64,000 bases of DNA from Thermoleophilia bacterium (GTDB lineage Bacteria; Actinomycetota; Thermoleophilia; Gaiellales; Gaiellaceae): NCBI GenBank assembly GCA_009694305.1, contig SHVL01000001.1, forward strand, positions 1-64,000, given 5' to 3'. Both the position numbers and the translations under genes were made by a program. The notes under the pieces were generated by a model. That model ran no database searches, had not been told where the DNA came from, and worked only from the letters and a program-made list of their open reading frames with translations. Below are positions 50,021 to 58,191 of this stretch, in pieces (the first letter of the stretch is position 1; each line of letters starts with the position of its first letter).

Positions 50021-50565
50021 GTCAGGCTGATGGGCCGTTCGAGATAGACCGTGGACGTCTGGAGCTTCGGACGCGCGTCATCCGCGGAGTCCGTGTACCG
50101 GATCGTGCGCTTTCCCACCCATTCGGCGGGCAGGATCATCACGCGAACAAATGCCGTCGCCCGGTGCTCCGAGGCAGTCGCGAGCACGGGATCGGCCCCC
50201 GACTCGAACCAGGCTCCACCCGTGCCGTAAGAGGCCGTCTTGCCCTCTGTGGCAACGTCGAGCTCGCCGTGGAGGAGGTAGCGAATCCCGGGGCCAGGAT
50301 GGGTGTGCCTGTAGGCAATCCCGCCGGGTGGGAAGTCGATGCGGTCACAACGGAGCACCCAGTCTGCATACGGGTCGATCTGAACCCGTCGCGAGAGAAG
50401 AGCCCCCTCGGCCTCCTCGGAATTCTCGTCGAGTTGCCAGACGAGCGCGTGTCCCTCGACCTCTGCCGCACCGAAAAACGCGGTCTCGTTCGCGACGTCG
50501 TAGACGACCCGGTGGCCACCGGCGGTCGAAGCACCGGTCTCGAACTCGCACAGGGAGAGTCGCAT
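50017..50565 (-). CDS. Cupin-domain protein
   Basis: IDFPPGGIAYRHTHPGPGIRYLLHGELDVATEGKT; ATG 50565 preferred because the longer ORF runs through hairpin repeats. Confidence 0.75.
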   Translation of the reverse strand: MRLSLCEFETGASTAGGHRVVYDVANETAFFGAAEVEGHALVWQLDENSEEAEGALLSRRVQIDPYADWVLRCDRIDFPPGGIAYRHTHPGPGIRYLLHGELDVATEGKTASYGTGGAWFESGADPVLATASEHRATAFVRVMILPAEWVGKRTIRYTDSADDARPKLQTSTVYLERPISLT

Positions 50566-50684
50566 GATCGTTGCGACTATATCTCGCCTCACGACACCGG
50601 GCGACCGGGTACGGCCGCTTCGGTCATACACGCCCATCGAGAGACCGGGTTCCGACCTACCCGAGTCGCGGTGCCCCCTACGAA

Positions 50685-50712
50685 TCGTGCGATACGCTCT
50701 TCCATCGCACGA
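50685..50712 (-). repeat. Hairpin element copy: TCGTGCGAT-ACGCTCTTCC-ATCGCACGA
   Basis: 9-bp perfect stem, loop identical to the copies at 9667 and 50806. Confidence 0.9.
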
Positions 50713-50784
50713 CCTTCCTCCTGCGCGAAGCGCGGGCCCGCGGGCGGGCCCCTTCAGGATCACGCGAAGCGTGCAGAACCACTG

Positions 50785-50856
50785 CGTTTCACGAGGGGCA
50801 GGAAATCGTGCGATACGCTCTTCCATCGCACGACCTTTCCTGCCCCTAGTGAAACG
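50785..50856 (-). repeat. Long hairpin: ACGCTCTTCC core with extended outer stem overlapping the SDR stop codon
   Basis: CGTTTCACGAGGGGCAGGAAATCGTGCGAT / ATCGCACGACCTTTCCTGCCCCTAGTGAAACG; one mismatch and a 2-nt bulge. Confidence 0.92.
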
Positions 50857-51592
50857 TCTGGCCGCCGTCGATCACGATCGTCTGGCCGGTCACGAAACTC
50901 GATCCTGCGCTCGCAAAGTAGATGACAGCGCCGACGACGTCCTCGGGCATCTGGTCGCGCTGGATCGTCCGTGCCGACACCGAGACGTCGCGTAGCTTCT
51001 CGATCACCTCGGGGTTTGCCTCGACGCCGGCAGACATCGTGAAGCCAGGCGCGATGCAGTTGACGAGCACGTCGTCCTTGCCGACCTCCTTCGCGAGCGC
51101 ACGCGTGAAGGCGACGATCGCGCCCTTGCTCGTGACGTAGTGGAGCAGGAACGGCACCCCTCGAAACGGTGTTCCCGACGAGATGTTGACGATCCGGCCG
51201 CCACCGTTTCGCTGCATCACCGGCACGACGGCACGGCACATGAGGAACATGGAGGCGACGTTCACGTCCATCACCTGCCGCCACTCCACGAGTGGGATCT
51301 CGGTGAAGGGCCGCATGGCGAGCGAGGCGTAGAGCCCCGCGTTGTTGACGAGGATGTCGATCGAGCCGCACCGCTCGACGGCCTCGTCCACGAGCTGCTG
51401 GACGGCCTCCTCGTCAGCGACGTCCGCTGTGAGGCCGACTCCGTCCGGAAAAGCCTCGGCTGCGGCTTCGGCCGCTCGAACGTCGGCGATCACGATCCGC
51501 GCGCCCTCCGCAGCAAGGCCCTGGGCGATCGCGTGGCCGATGCCCTGCGAACCGCCGGTGACGAGCGCGACCCTGCCGTCGAGTTGACCCAT
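50846..51592 (-). CDS. SDR-family oxidoreductase
   Basis: GRVALVTGGSQGIGHAIAQGLAAEGARIVIADV, NIDILVNNAGLYA-like SIDILVNNAGLYA, YVTSKGAIVAFTRALAKEV, ASSFVTGQTIVIDGG-like segment. Confidence 0.92.
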   Translation of the reverse strand: MGQLDGRVALVTGGSQGIGHAIAQGLAAEGARIVIADVRAAEAAAEAFPDGVGLTADVADEEAVQQLVDEAVERCGSIDILVNNAGLYASLAMRPFTEIPLVEWRQVMDVNVASMFLMCRAVVPVMQRNGGGRIVNISSGTPFRGVPFLLHYVTSKGAIVAFTRALAKEVGKDDVLVNCIAPGFTMSAGVEANPEVIEKLRDVSVSARTIQRDQMPEDVVGAVIYFASAGSSFVTGQTIVIDGGQTFH

Positions 51593-51604
51593 GCGACGGC
51601 TCCT

Positions 51605-51922
51605 CTACCGGAGTGCCGAGAACGACGTCGGCGTCAGGATCCTGTTCTGTTGCGTATGGATCAGCGGCTGGATCCGGCCGGCGAACGCCTGCCAGTCGTC
51701 GCGCGCCTGGAGCGCTGCTCTCCGCTCCTCACGCTCCCCGAAACTGTCGTAGCGCCACATGCTCGTGTAGGTCGAGAGCGCCCCGATCTCGGTCGTGAAG
51801 GCCCCGATGAACCCGCCGAGCACCTCCTGCTGGATCAGGATTCCCTCCTCCGCGTACAGCCGCACGAGCTCCGGTAGCTGCCCGGTGTGAACGTGGTAGT
51901 CACGCTGCTCGATGATGACCAT
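51605..51922 (-). CDS. NIPSNAP-like protein
   Basis: MVIIEQRDYHVHTGQLPELVRLYAEEGILIQQEVLGGFIGAFTTEIGALSTYTSMWRYDSFGEREERRAAL. Confidence 0.7.
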   Translation of the reverse strand: MVIIEQRDYHVHTGQLPELVRLYAEEGILIQQEVLGGFIGAFTTEIGALSTYTSMWRYDSFGEREERRAALQARDDWQAFAGRIQPLIHTQQNRILTPTSFSALR

Positions 51923-53388
51923 CAGATCGCCTCCCCTATCCCACCCATCGCGAGGTACTTGAGCTCCACCCAGTCGTCAACACCATAGCTCGACCCCTCG
52001 CGCCCGATACCCGACTCCTTCATTCCGCCGAAGGGCGCTACCTCGGACGAGATGAAGCCGGTGTTGATGCCGACGATCCCGTACTCGAGGCCCTCGGCGA
52101 CCCGCCAGGTGCGACCGAGGTCCTGCGTGTAGAAGTAGGCGGAGAGTCCGTAGGGCGTGTCGTTTGCGATCTCGACCGCCTCGGCATCCGTCGCGAAACG
52201 GCTGATCCCGGCGACCGGGCCGAACGTCTCCTCGCAGCTCATCGCCATGTCCATCGTCACGCCCGTAAACACGGACGGCTCGAAGAACTGGCCCTCGAGC
52301 CGGCTGCCACCGAGCCGAAGGTCTGCCCCACGGGCGAGCGCATCTGCAACGTGACGCTCCACCTTTGCAACCGCAGGTTCGTCGATCAGCGGCCCGACCT
52401 GAGCGCCCTCGGTGAATCCGTCTGCGACCTTCAGCGCCGCTACGGCCTCGATGAACGCACCCACGAAATCGTCGTAGATCCCGTCCTGAACGAGAAAGCG
52501 GTTTGCCGAGATGCAGGTCTGCCCGGAGTTCCTGAACTTGCACATCACTGCTCCCGCAACGGCTCCCTCGAGGTCGGCATCGTCGAAGACGATGAACGGC
52601 GCGTTCCCTCCAAGCTCGAGCGAGACCTTCTTCACCTGGCCTGCACACTGCGCCATCAACAGCTTGCCCACCTCTGTCGAGCCCGTGAAACCGAGCTTGC
52701 GGACGATCGGATTGGAGGTCATCTCGCCGCCGATCGAGGGTGCGTCCGCGGCATCGCCCGTGACGACCGAGAAGACGCCGGCCGGGACGCCTGCCTCCTC
52801 GGCGAGCGCCGCGATCGCAAGCGCCGTAAGAGGGGTCTGCTCGGCAGGCTTCAACACCATCGTGCACCCCACAGCGAGCGCCGGCGCCGACTTCCGCGTC
52901 GGCATCGCAGCCGGAAAGTTCCAGGGCGTGATACCGGCAGTGACTCCGATCGCCTCTCGCAGGACAACGATCCTGCGGTCGGGGAGCGCCGGCGGAATGA
53001 TGCGCCCGTCGAGGCGCTTGGCCTCTTCGGCAAACCACTCGTAGAAGGAGGCGGCGTAGCCGATCTCGAGCCTGGCCTCGAGGAGCGGCTTGCCCTGCTC
53101 GGCCACGAGGATTGCCGCGAGGTCGTCGCTGCGCTCGAGCATCAGGTCGGCAAGGCGACGCAGAATCCGGGCCCTGTCCTTCGCCATCCGGTGCTTCCAG
53201 GCCGGCAGCGCGCGCTGGGCTGCCTCGATCGCCCTTCGCGTCTCGGCGGCACCCATCCGCGGCACCTCGGCGATGGTCACGCCGGTTGCCGGATTGACGA
53301 CGGGGAAGGTAGCCCCGGAATCGGCGTCGGCCCAGTCACCGTCCACGTAGGCCTGATGACGGAGGAGATCTGATGCGAGCCCGTGCAT
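51922..53388 (-). CDS. NAD(P)-dependent aldehyde dehydrogenase, succinate-semialdehyde dehydrogenase-like
   Basis: ITPWNFPAAMPTRKSAPALAVGCTMVLKPAEQTPLTA, KLGFTGSTEVGKLLM, VSLELGGNAPFIVFDDADLEGAV, GQTCISANR. Confidence 0.93.
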   Translation of the reverse strand: MHGLASDLLRHQAYVDGDWADADSGATFPVVNPATGVTIAEVPRMGAAETRRAIEAAQRALPAWKHRMAKDRARILRRLADLMLERSDDLAAILVAEQGKPLLEARLEIGYAASFYEWFAEEAKRLDGRIIPPALPDRRIVVLREAIGVTAGITPWNFPAAMPTRKSAPALAVGCTMVLKPAEQTPLTALAIAALAEEAGVPAGVFSVVTGDAADAPSIGGEMTSNPIVRKLGFTGSTEVGKLLMAQCAGQVKKVSLELGGNAPFIVFDDADLEGAVAGAVMCKFRNSGQTCISANRFLVQDGIYDDFVGAFIEAVAALKVADGFTEGAQVGPLIDEPAVAKVERHVADALARGADLRLGGSRLEGQFFEPSVFTGVTMDMAMSCEETFGPVAGISRFATDAEAVEIANDTPYGLSAYFYTQDLGRTWRVAEGLEYGIVGINTGFISSEVAPFGGMKESGIGREGSSYGVDDWVELKYLAMGGIGEAI

Positions 53389-53454
53389 GCCGGGGAAGAT
53401 AGCTGCGGCGACGCCACGCTCCATTCCCGAACAGCGACGATATGATGTCTCGAG

Positions 53455-53817
53455 ATGGATCCGCAATTCGTACGATTCGACAACGTCACCGCGTTCACGC
53501 TCGCGGAGGGCGTCGAGGGCCGTCCCCTGTTCGGCGACCGTGCGATGCTCAACCTCATCGATTTCAGCGCCGGCGCCACGGTGCCGGCCCACAGCCATCC
53601 CCACGAGCAAATCGGGATCGTGCTGCGCGGAATGCAGGCGCTCGTCATCGACGGCGTGTCGCACGAACTCGGGCCGATGGAGGGGTATGTGCTTCCCGGC
53701 AATGTCGAGCACTCGGCGTATTGCGGGCCGGAGGGTGCGACGGTGATCGACGTCTTCTCTCCGGTACGAGAGGACTACCGGGAGCGATGCGAAGGCTCCG
53801 GCTCCACCGGCGAGTAG
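53455..53817 (+). CDS. Cupin-domain protein
   Basis: [49 protein letters not shown]. Confidence 0.82.
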   Translation: MDPQFVRFDNVTAFTLAEGVEGRPLFGDRAMLNLIDFSAGATVPAHSHPHEQIGIVLRGMQALVIDGVSHELGPMEGYVLPGNVEHSAYCGPEGATVIDVFSPVREDYRERCEGSGSTGE

Positions 53818-53887
53818 GCGAGGGCCTCGGCCCGACAATGTCGTATGCGCCCCCGCACAGGCCGACTCCCTTCGAGACGCCGTCAAG

Positions 53888-54217
53888 GTGGCCGTCCCGG
53901 TTCACGGGCGGAACGAGCGCGTGAGCCAGACGGTCGAGGCTCCGGTCGAGGTGCGCCTGCCCGAAGGGGGCGACGAGTACGACCACGACCGTCCGTGGGT
54001 CGTGATCGTGTGGAACGACCCGATCAACCTGATGAGCTACGTCACGCTGGTGCTCCGCAAGCTGTTTGGTTACTCGAAGGAGGAGGCGACGAGGATGATG
54101 CTGCTCGTGCATACCGAGGGCAAGGCGGCCGTCTCCTCGGGTGAGAAGGAGAAGGCCGAGTTCGACGTCGCGCGCCTGCACGCCCACGGCCTGTGGGCGA
54201 CTCTCGGACAGGACTGA
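53888..54217 (+). CDS. clpS: ATP-dependent Clp protease adaptor ClpS
   Basis: [76 protein letters not shown]; true start may be internal. Confidence 0.92.
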   Translation: MAVPVHGRNERVSQTVEAPVEVRLPEGGDEYDHDRPWVVIVWNDPINLMSYVTLVLRKLFGYSKEEATRMMLLVHTEGKAAVSSGEKEKAEFDVARLHAHGLWATLGQD

Positions 54218-54693
54218 TGCCGGTTCGCCGGATCCAGCGCGACCGGGACGGCGGCTATCGACTGCGACTCCCGGCAGAGGAGCGCGAGCTTCTGCGGTTG
54301 CTGCCCGGCCAGTTGCGCGAGGTGCTACCGACCGCAGATCCGAGCCTGCGCCGTCTGTTTCCGCCGGCCTACACCGACGACAGCGAAGCCAGCGACGAGT
54401 TCCGGCGCCTCATGCGGGACGAGCTCCTCGAGGGCAAGCTCGCTGCGCTGCGCGTAGTCGAGGAAACCGCCGGAGCAGACCATCTCAGCGGAGAGCAGCT
54501 CGAGGCGTGGCTCGGGGCACTCGAGAGCCTCCGACTCTTCCTTGGCACCCAGCTCGACATCAGCGAGGAGATGGGCGGCCGCAAGATCGACTCCGACGAC
54601 CCGGATGCCCCGGCGCTTGCGCTCTACGGCTACCTGAGCTGGCTCCAGGAAGAGGCCGTTGAGGCGCTGTCAGCGAGCCTGGATTCCGGCTAG
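54217..54693 (+). CDS. DUF2017-like protein adjacent to clpS
   Basis: LRLPAEERELLRLLPGQLREVLPTADPSLRRLFPPAYTDDSEASDEFRRLMRDELLEGKLAALRVVEETAG; position directly after clpS. Confidence 0.8.
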   Translation: MPVRRIQRDRDGGYRLRLPAEERELLRLLPGQLREVLPTADPSLRRLFPPAYTDDSEASDEFRRLMRDELLEGKLAALRVVEETAGADHLSGEQLEAWLGALESLRLFLGTQLDISEEMGGRKIDSDDPDAPALALYGYLSWLQEEAVEALSASLDSG

Positions 54694-55934
54694 GAACTCC
54701 CTGCGATCTCCTCCGCGCGGATGAGCGAGAAGACGAGCGGAACCGCCAGCAGGATCGGGATACCGAGAACCGGCAAGAGAACCTGATAGCCGTGGGTCTC
54801 GGGCAGGTAGGGCGCCAGAACGTCGATCAGGATCCCGGCGAGAAGGGTGCCGAAGATGAGGCCTATCCCCTTGGTCGTCGTCGCGAGACCCGCGATCGCG
54901 CCGCGGTCGTCGGGCGGCATCAGCTTGAAGAGCAGCCCCCAGGCGAGCGTCATCACGGTGCCGGCGAAGATGGCGACAATGAAGATTCCGGCGAGATACC
55001 AGGCGTGCCATTCGGTCGCGAGCCCGCCCGCGAGCAGACCGAGGCCGTAGACAACCGAACACCAGGTGATGACACGTGCGAGCCCGAACCGGTCGCCCAC
55101 AGCACCCGCCAGAAGCGCGGCGAGGATGTAGCCGGAAGCAACAGCGGCAAGCGCGAGGGTCGAGGTGCCGAGCGGCTCGCCGAGACCGACCGTGATATAG
55201 AGGATGACGAAGGTTCTGGCCCCTGCGAAGGTTCCCTCCCAGGCCGCGTTGGCAAGCAGGAAGCGGCCGATGTCGGGGTTGCGGCGCAGAACACGCCAGG
55301 AGTGACCGACGTAGGTCGTGACTCCCTCGAAGACGCGGGTGTGGCCGCCGTCTTCACGCAGGAGAACAACGGGGATGAGGCAGGCGCAAGACACGATGGC
55401 TGCGGCGAAGAGAAATGGCGCCGGCCTCCACAGGTGATACAGCACACCACCGCCGATCAACCCACCGCCGAGTGCGATACCGCGAAAGAGGTGCTGTACT
55501 CCCTGTGCGCGGCCGTAGACACTCTCCGGCAGCAGGTCGGGGTAGAGCCCGCGGTAGGGGGGTTCGTAGACGTAGTAGGCGCAGAAGAAGGCGAAGACGA
55601 GGAGCGCGGTCGTCCACAGGTTTGGCATGAAGGCCATCAACGCAAGACAGAACGCGAGCGGCCCGACTGCGACGAGCATGAAGGGGCGGCGCCTGCCGAG
55701 CGGCGTGTGGAACGTGTCGCTCCAGGGGCCGATCACGAGAGGCAGGGTGAGCGCAAACACGCCCTCGGCTGCGAGGACGGCCCCTATCAACGACGTGGAC
55801 GTCGTGTACTGACCGAGGACAGGAGGCAGATACGCGGCTGTCGTCGTCAGCGACCAGGCGAGGCCGAATGCACCGACGCCGAGCTTGACGATGGTTCCGA
55901 CGCTCGACGGGCCCTCGGGGGCGAGCGCCGTCAC
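54690..55934 (-). CDS. MFS-type transporter
   Basis: Polytopic; VIGPWSDTFHTPLGRRRPFMLVAVGPLAFCLALMAF. GTG start inferred. Confidence 0.82.
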   Translation of the reverse strand: MTALAPEGPSSVGTIVKLGVGAFGLAWSLTTTAAYLPPVLGQYTTSTSLIGAVLAAEGVFALTLPLVIGPWSDTFHTPLGRRRPFMLVAVGPLAFCLALMAFMPNLWTTALLVFAFFCAYYVYEPPYRGLYPDLLPESVYGRAQGVQHLFRGIALGGGLIGGGVLYHLWRPAPFLFAAAIVSCACLIPVVLLREDGGHTRVFEGVTTYVGHSWRVLRRNPDIGRFLLANAAWEGTFAGARTFVILYITVGLGEPLGTSTLALAAVASGYILAALLAGAVGDRFGLARVITWCSVVYGLGLLAGGLATEWHAWYLAGIFIVAIFAGTVMTLAWGLLFKLMPPDDRGAIAGLATTTKGIGLIFGTLLAGILIDVLAPYLPETHGYQVLLPVLGIPILLAVPLVFSLIRAEEIAGSS

Positions 55935-55950
55935 GGGCGGAAACCCCGCA

Positions 55951-56676
55951 CTAGAGACCGATGTTCGGCTGCCCTGCACGGCCGCCGTCCTCGTCACCGT
56001 CGGCGACAAGGCCAAGCGCAGCTGGAAGCTGGAAGAGATCGGTGATCCGGTCGTCCTCGGAGGGATACAGCTCTTCGCGGTCGAGCAGGATCGCACGCAT
56101 GCCGATCGCGCGGGCTCCCTCGATGTCGTCCCTGTAGGAATCGCCGACCATCACGGCTTCGCCCGCCGTGACCTCGAGAGCCTCCAGCGCGCGCTCGAAG
56201 ATCGAGGCGTGCGGCTTCGCCCGGCCGTGCGCCTTCGAGCCCACCGCGCAATCGATGTCGAGCCCGTGGTGCACGGCGAACTGCTCGAGATCGCGATGGC
56301 CGTTCGAGATCAGCCCGATCGAGAGCCGATGCGCCCGGAGGGCTGCAAAGATCGAGATTGCATCGTCGTAGAGGTGAAAGTTCTCGTGCGCCTCCCAGCG
56401 ACGCACCATGTCCACCGCGCAGGCACGGGAGCCGGCAGCGTCACCCCCCATGCCGCGGACGATGTCCTTGGTGAACATGATCCAGAGCTCCTCACTGTGG
56501 AGAAGCTCGGGGTGCGCCTGGAGATCGGCGACTGCCGCGAGACGGGCAACCTCGTAGCGGTCGGGGTCGAGCTCGAGCCCATGGAGAGCGCCGAGCTGTC
56601 GATACCCCTCTGGCCCGAGCCCGGGCCCGGGCCACGAGAGCGTGAAATCGACGTCGAAGATAACCGCTCTCAGCAC
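55951..56676 (-). CDS. HAD-superfamily hydrolase
   Basis: VLRAVIFDVDFTLSWPGPG, IGLISNGHRDLEQFAVHHGLDI, AVGSKAHGRAKPHASIFERALEALEVTAGEAVMVGDSYRDDIEGARAIGM. Confidence 0.9.
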   Translation of the reverse strand: MLRAVIFDVDFTLSWPGPGLGPEGYRQLGALHGLELDPDRYEVARLAAVADLQAHPELLHSEELWIMFTKDIVRGMGGDAAGSRACAVDMVRRWEAHENFHLYDDAISIFAALRAHRLSIGLISNGHRDLEQFAVHHGLDIDCAVGSKAHGRAKPHASIFERALEALEVTAGEAVMVGDSYRDDIEGARAIGMRAILLDREELYPSEDDRITDLFQLPAALGLVADGDEDGGRAGQPNIGL

Positions 56677-56719
56677 GGGCCGAGGATAGCCCCACCGACG
56701 CATACCGGATCGGAGAACC

Positions 56720-56763
56720 CCGTAGTGCATCCGTTCCGCCGCGGCGGAACGGATGCACTACGG
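56720..56763. repeat. 44-bp perfect palindrome directly downstream of tRNA-Pro
   Basis: CCGTAGTGCATCCGTTCCGCCG|CGGCGGAACGGATGCACTACGG. Confidence 0.95.
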
Positions 56764-56767
56764 AGAA

Positions 56768-56841
56768 TCGGGGTGCCCAGATTCGAACTGGGGACCTCTC
56801 CGACCCGAACGGAGCGCGCTACCAGGCTGCGCCACACCCCG
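56768..56841 (-). tRNA. tRNA-Pro (anticodon CGG)
   Basis: Minus strand CGGGGTGTGGCGCAGCCTGGTAGCGCGCTCCGTTCGGGTCGGAGAGGTCCCCAGTTCGAATCTGGGCACCCCGA; 7-bp acceptor, anticodon arm CTCCG-TTCGGGT-CGGAG; CCA not encoded. Confidence 0.93.
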
Positions 56842-56906
56842 AGCGCTCACAGGGTACCCGCTCGCGAGCGTCGAGGCCCGATGGTGCTCGCCCCCACACC
56901 TACACT

Positions 56907-57653
56907 GTGCTCGTGGCCGGAAGGGATCAGATCGTTGCCTATGCGAATGCACTGCTCGACGTGGAGCATTGGCCCGAGTTCGCACCGCCGGGCCTGCAGG
57001 TGGTGGGAAGCGATGAGGTGACGCTGCTCGCCTGCGGGGTCTCGAGCTCACGCGAGCTTCTCGAGCGTGCGGCCGCAGAGGGAGCCGACATGATCCTCGT
57101 CCATCACGGGCTCTTCTGGCGCAATGAGCCGCTCGTGATCGACAGACGTCAGCGCGGCCGGCTCGAGGTCCTGTTCAACGCGAACGCCTCGCTCGTCGCC
57201 TACCACCTCGCGCTCGACGCGCACGCGACCCTGGGGAACGCCGCCCAGCTAGCCGAGCGCGTCGGTGCCGCACCCGAGGGCCCTTTCGGCACGGTCGGGC
57301 TCGCCTGCACGGTTGCCGGCCTCTCGATCGCGGAACTCGGGACACGTGTCGCAGAGGCGGTGGAGCGCGAGCCACTCGTCTTCGCAGGCGGCCCCGACCG
57401 GATCAACCGTCTTGCCATCTCCACCGGCGCGGCCGGCTACGACCTGATCCGGGCGGCACACGAGGGCTTCGACGCGCTGCTCACCGGCGAGCCCGAAGAG
57501 CCGAGCCTTGCGACTGCTCGGGAGCTCGGCATTCACCTGATTGCGGCAGGCCACCATGCGACGGAGCGGTTCGGCGTCCAGGCGCTCGCGGCGCATCTCG
57601 CGGAGACGTTCGCTATCGAGTGGCTCTACCTCGATGTCGAGAACCCCGTGTAG
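56907..57653 (+). CDS. Nif3-like dinuclear metal center protein
   Basis: PEFAPPGLQVVGSDEVTLLACGVSSSRELLERAAAEGADMILVHHGLFWRNEPL, AAGHHATERFGVQALAAHLAETF. Confidence 0.88.
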   Translation: MLVAGRDQIVAYANALLDVEHWPEFAPPGLQVVGSDEVTLLACGVSSSRELLERAAAEGADMILVHHGLFWRNEPLVIDRRQRGRLEVLFNANASLVAYHLALDAHATLGNAAQLAERVGAAPEGPFGTVGLACTVAGLSIAELGTRVAEAVEREPLVFAGGPDRINRLAISTGAAGYDLIRAAHEGFDALLTGEPEEPSLATARELGIHLIAAGHHATERFGVQALAAHLAETFAIEWLYLDVENPV

Positions 57654-57693
57654 GGGCCGCACCTCCTCTCGCTGCGTAGCTCCGGCCCGGATG

Positions 57694-57722
57694 TTGCGTC
57701 CATCGTGTCCGGGGAGTATCCT
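57694..57722 (+). promoter_or_regulatory. Predicted promoter TTGCGT-17-TATCCT
   Basis: -35 at 57694-57699, -10 at 57717-57722, 17-nt spacer. Confidence 0.6.
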
Positions 57723-57732
57723 GTGTCCCATC

Positions 57733-57762
57733 ATGGTGCAGATCGGGAGGCGGGCCCGTTGA
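57733..57762 (+). CDS. Candidate 9-codon leader peptide MVQIGRRAR
   Basis: ATG GTG CAG ATC GGG AGG CGG GCC CGT TGA, just downstream of the predicted promoter and upstream of an intrinsic terminator. Confidence 0.4.
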   Translation: MVQIGRRAR

Positions 57763-57792
57763 CCCCCGCCACTGACAACCGAGCTTCGATTC

Positions 57793-57828
57793 AGCCCGAC
57801 CGCGCGCCTTGCGCCGTCGGGCTTTTTT
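57793..57828 (+). terminator. Intrinsic terminator in the leader of the 57-aa gene
   Basis: AGCCCGAC-(15 nt)-GTCGGGCTTTTTT. Confidence 0.85.
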
Positions 57829-57849
57829 GATGCCCGAAGGAGGCGACGC

Positions 57850-58023
57850 ATGGCGAACCATCTGACGCCCGACGAGCTCGCACAGGAGCTCGACATCGAC
57901 CGCGACACGATCATCCAACTCTGCATCGAGGAGGGTGTCCCGATCTACCACGGGAAGATCGACAAGCATCTCTTCCAGGTACAGCTCGAGGCCGTCGGCC
58001 TGCCGGTCGTCCAGCACGCCTGA
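57850..58023 (+). CDS. 57-aa HTH-like (MerR/excisionase-type) small protein, absent from the ORF track
   Basis: GAAGGAGGCGACGC ATG; MANHLTPDELAQELDIDRDTIIQLCIEEGVPIYHGKIDKHLFQVQLEAVGLPVVQHA. Confidence 0.7.
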   Translation: MANHLTPDELAQELDIDRDTIIQLCIEEGVPIYHGKIDKHLFQVQLEAVGLPVVQHA

Positions 58024-58082
58024 GCCCGGGCCCACCGTTACGCGCGGGCGTTGCATCTCGTCCGGCCCTCCAGGCCGCTTCC

Positions 58083-58108
58083 CGCCCGGGTAGGCCCACC
58101 CGGGCGGT
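58083..58108. terminator. GC-rich hairpin downstream of the 57-aa gene
   Basis: CCGCCCGGGT-AGGCCC-ACCCGGGCGG, 10-bp perfect stem; no U-tract. Confidence 0.5.
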
Positions 58109-58191
58109 GCGCTCCGTTCGTGCATGCACGCCATTCGTCGCCTCGACGTCAGGGCTCTCTCGTGCGAAGCGGAACCGTCTACGATGAGGTG

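Noticed and set aside
50190-50240. tRNA-like string CCCCGACTCGAACCAGGCTCC
   Set aside because: No cloverleaf arms; lies inside the cupin CDS.
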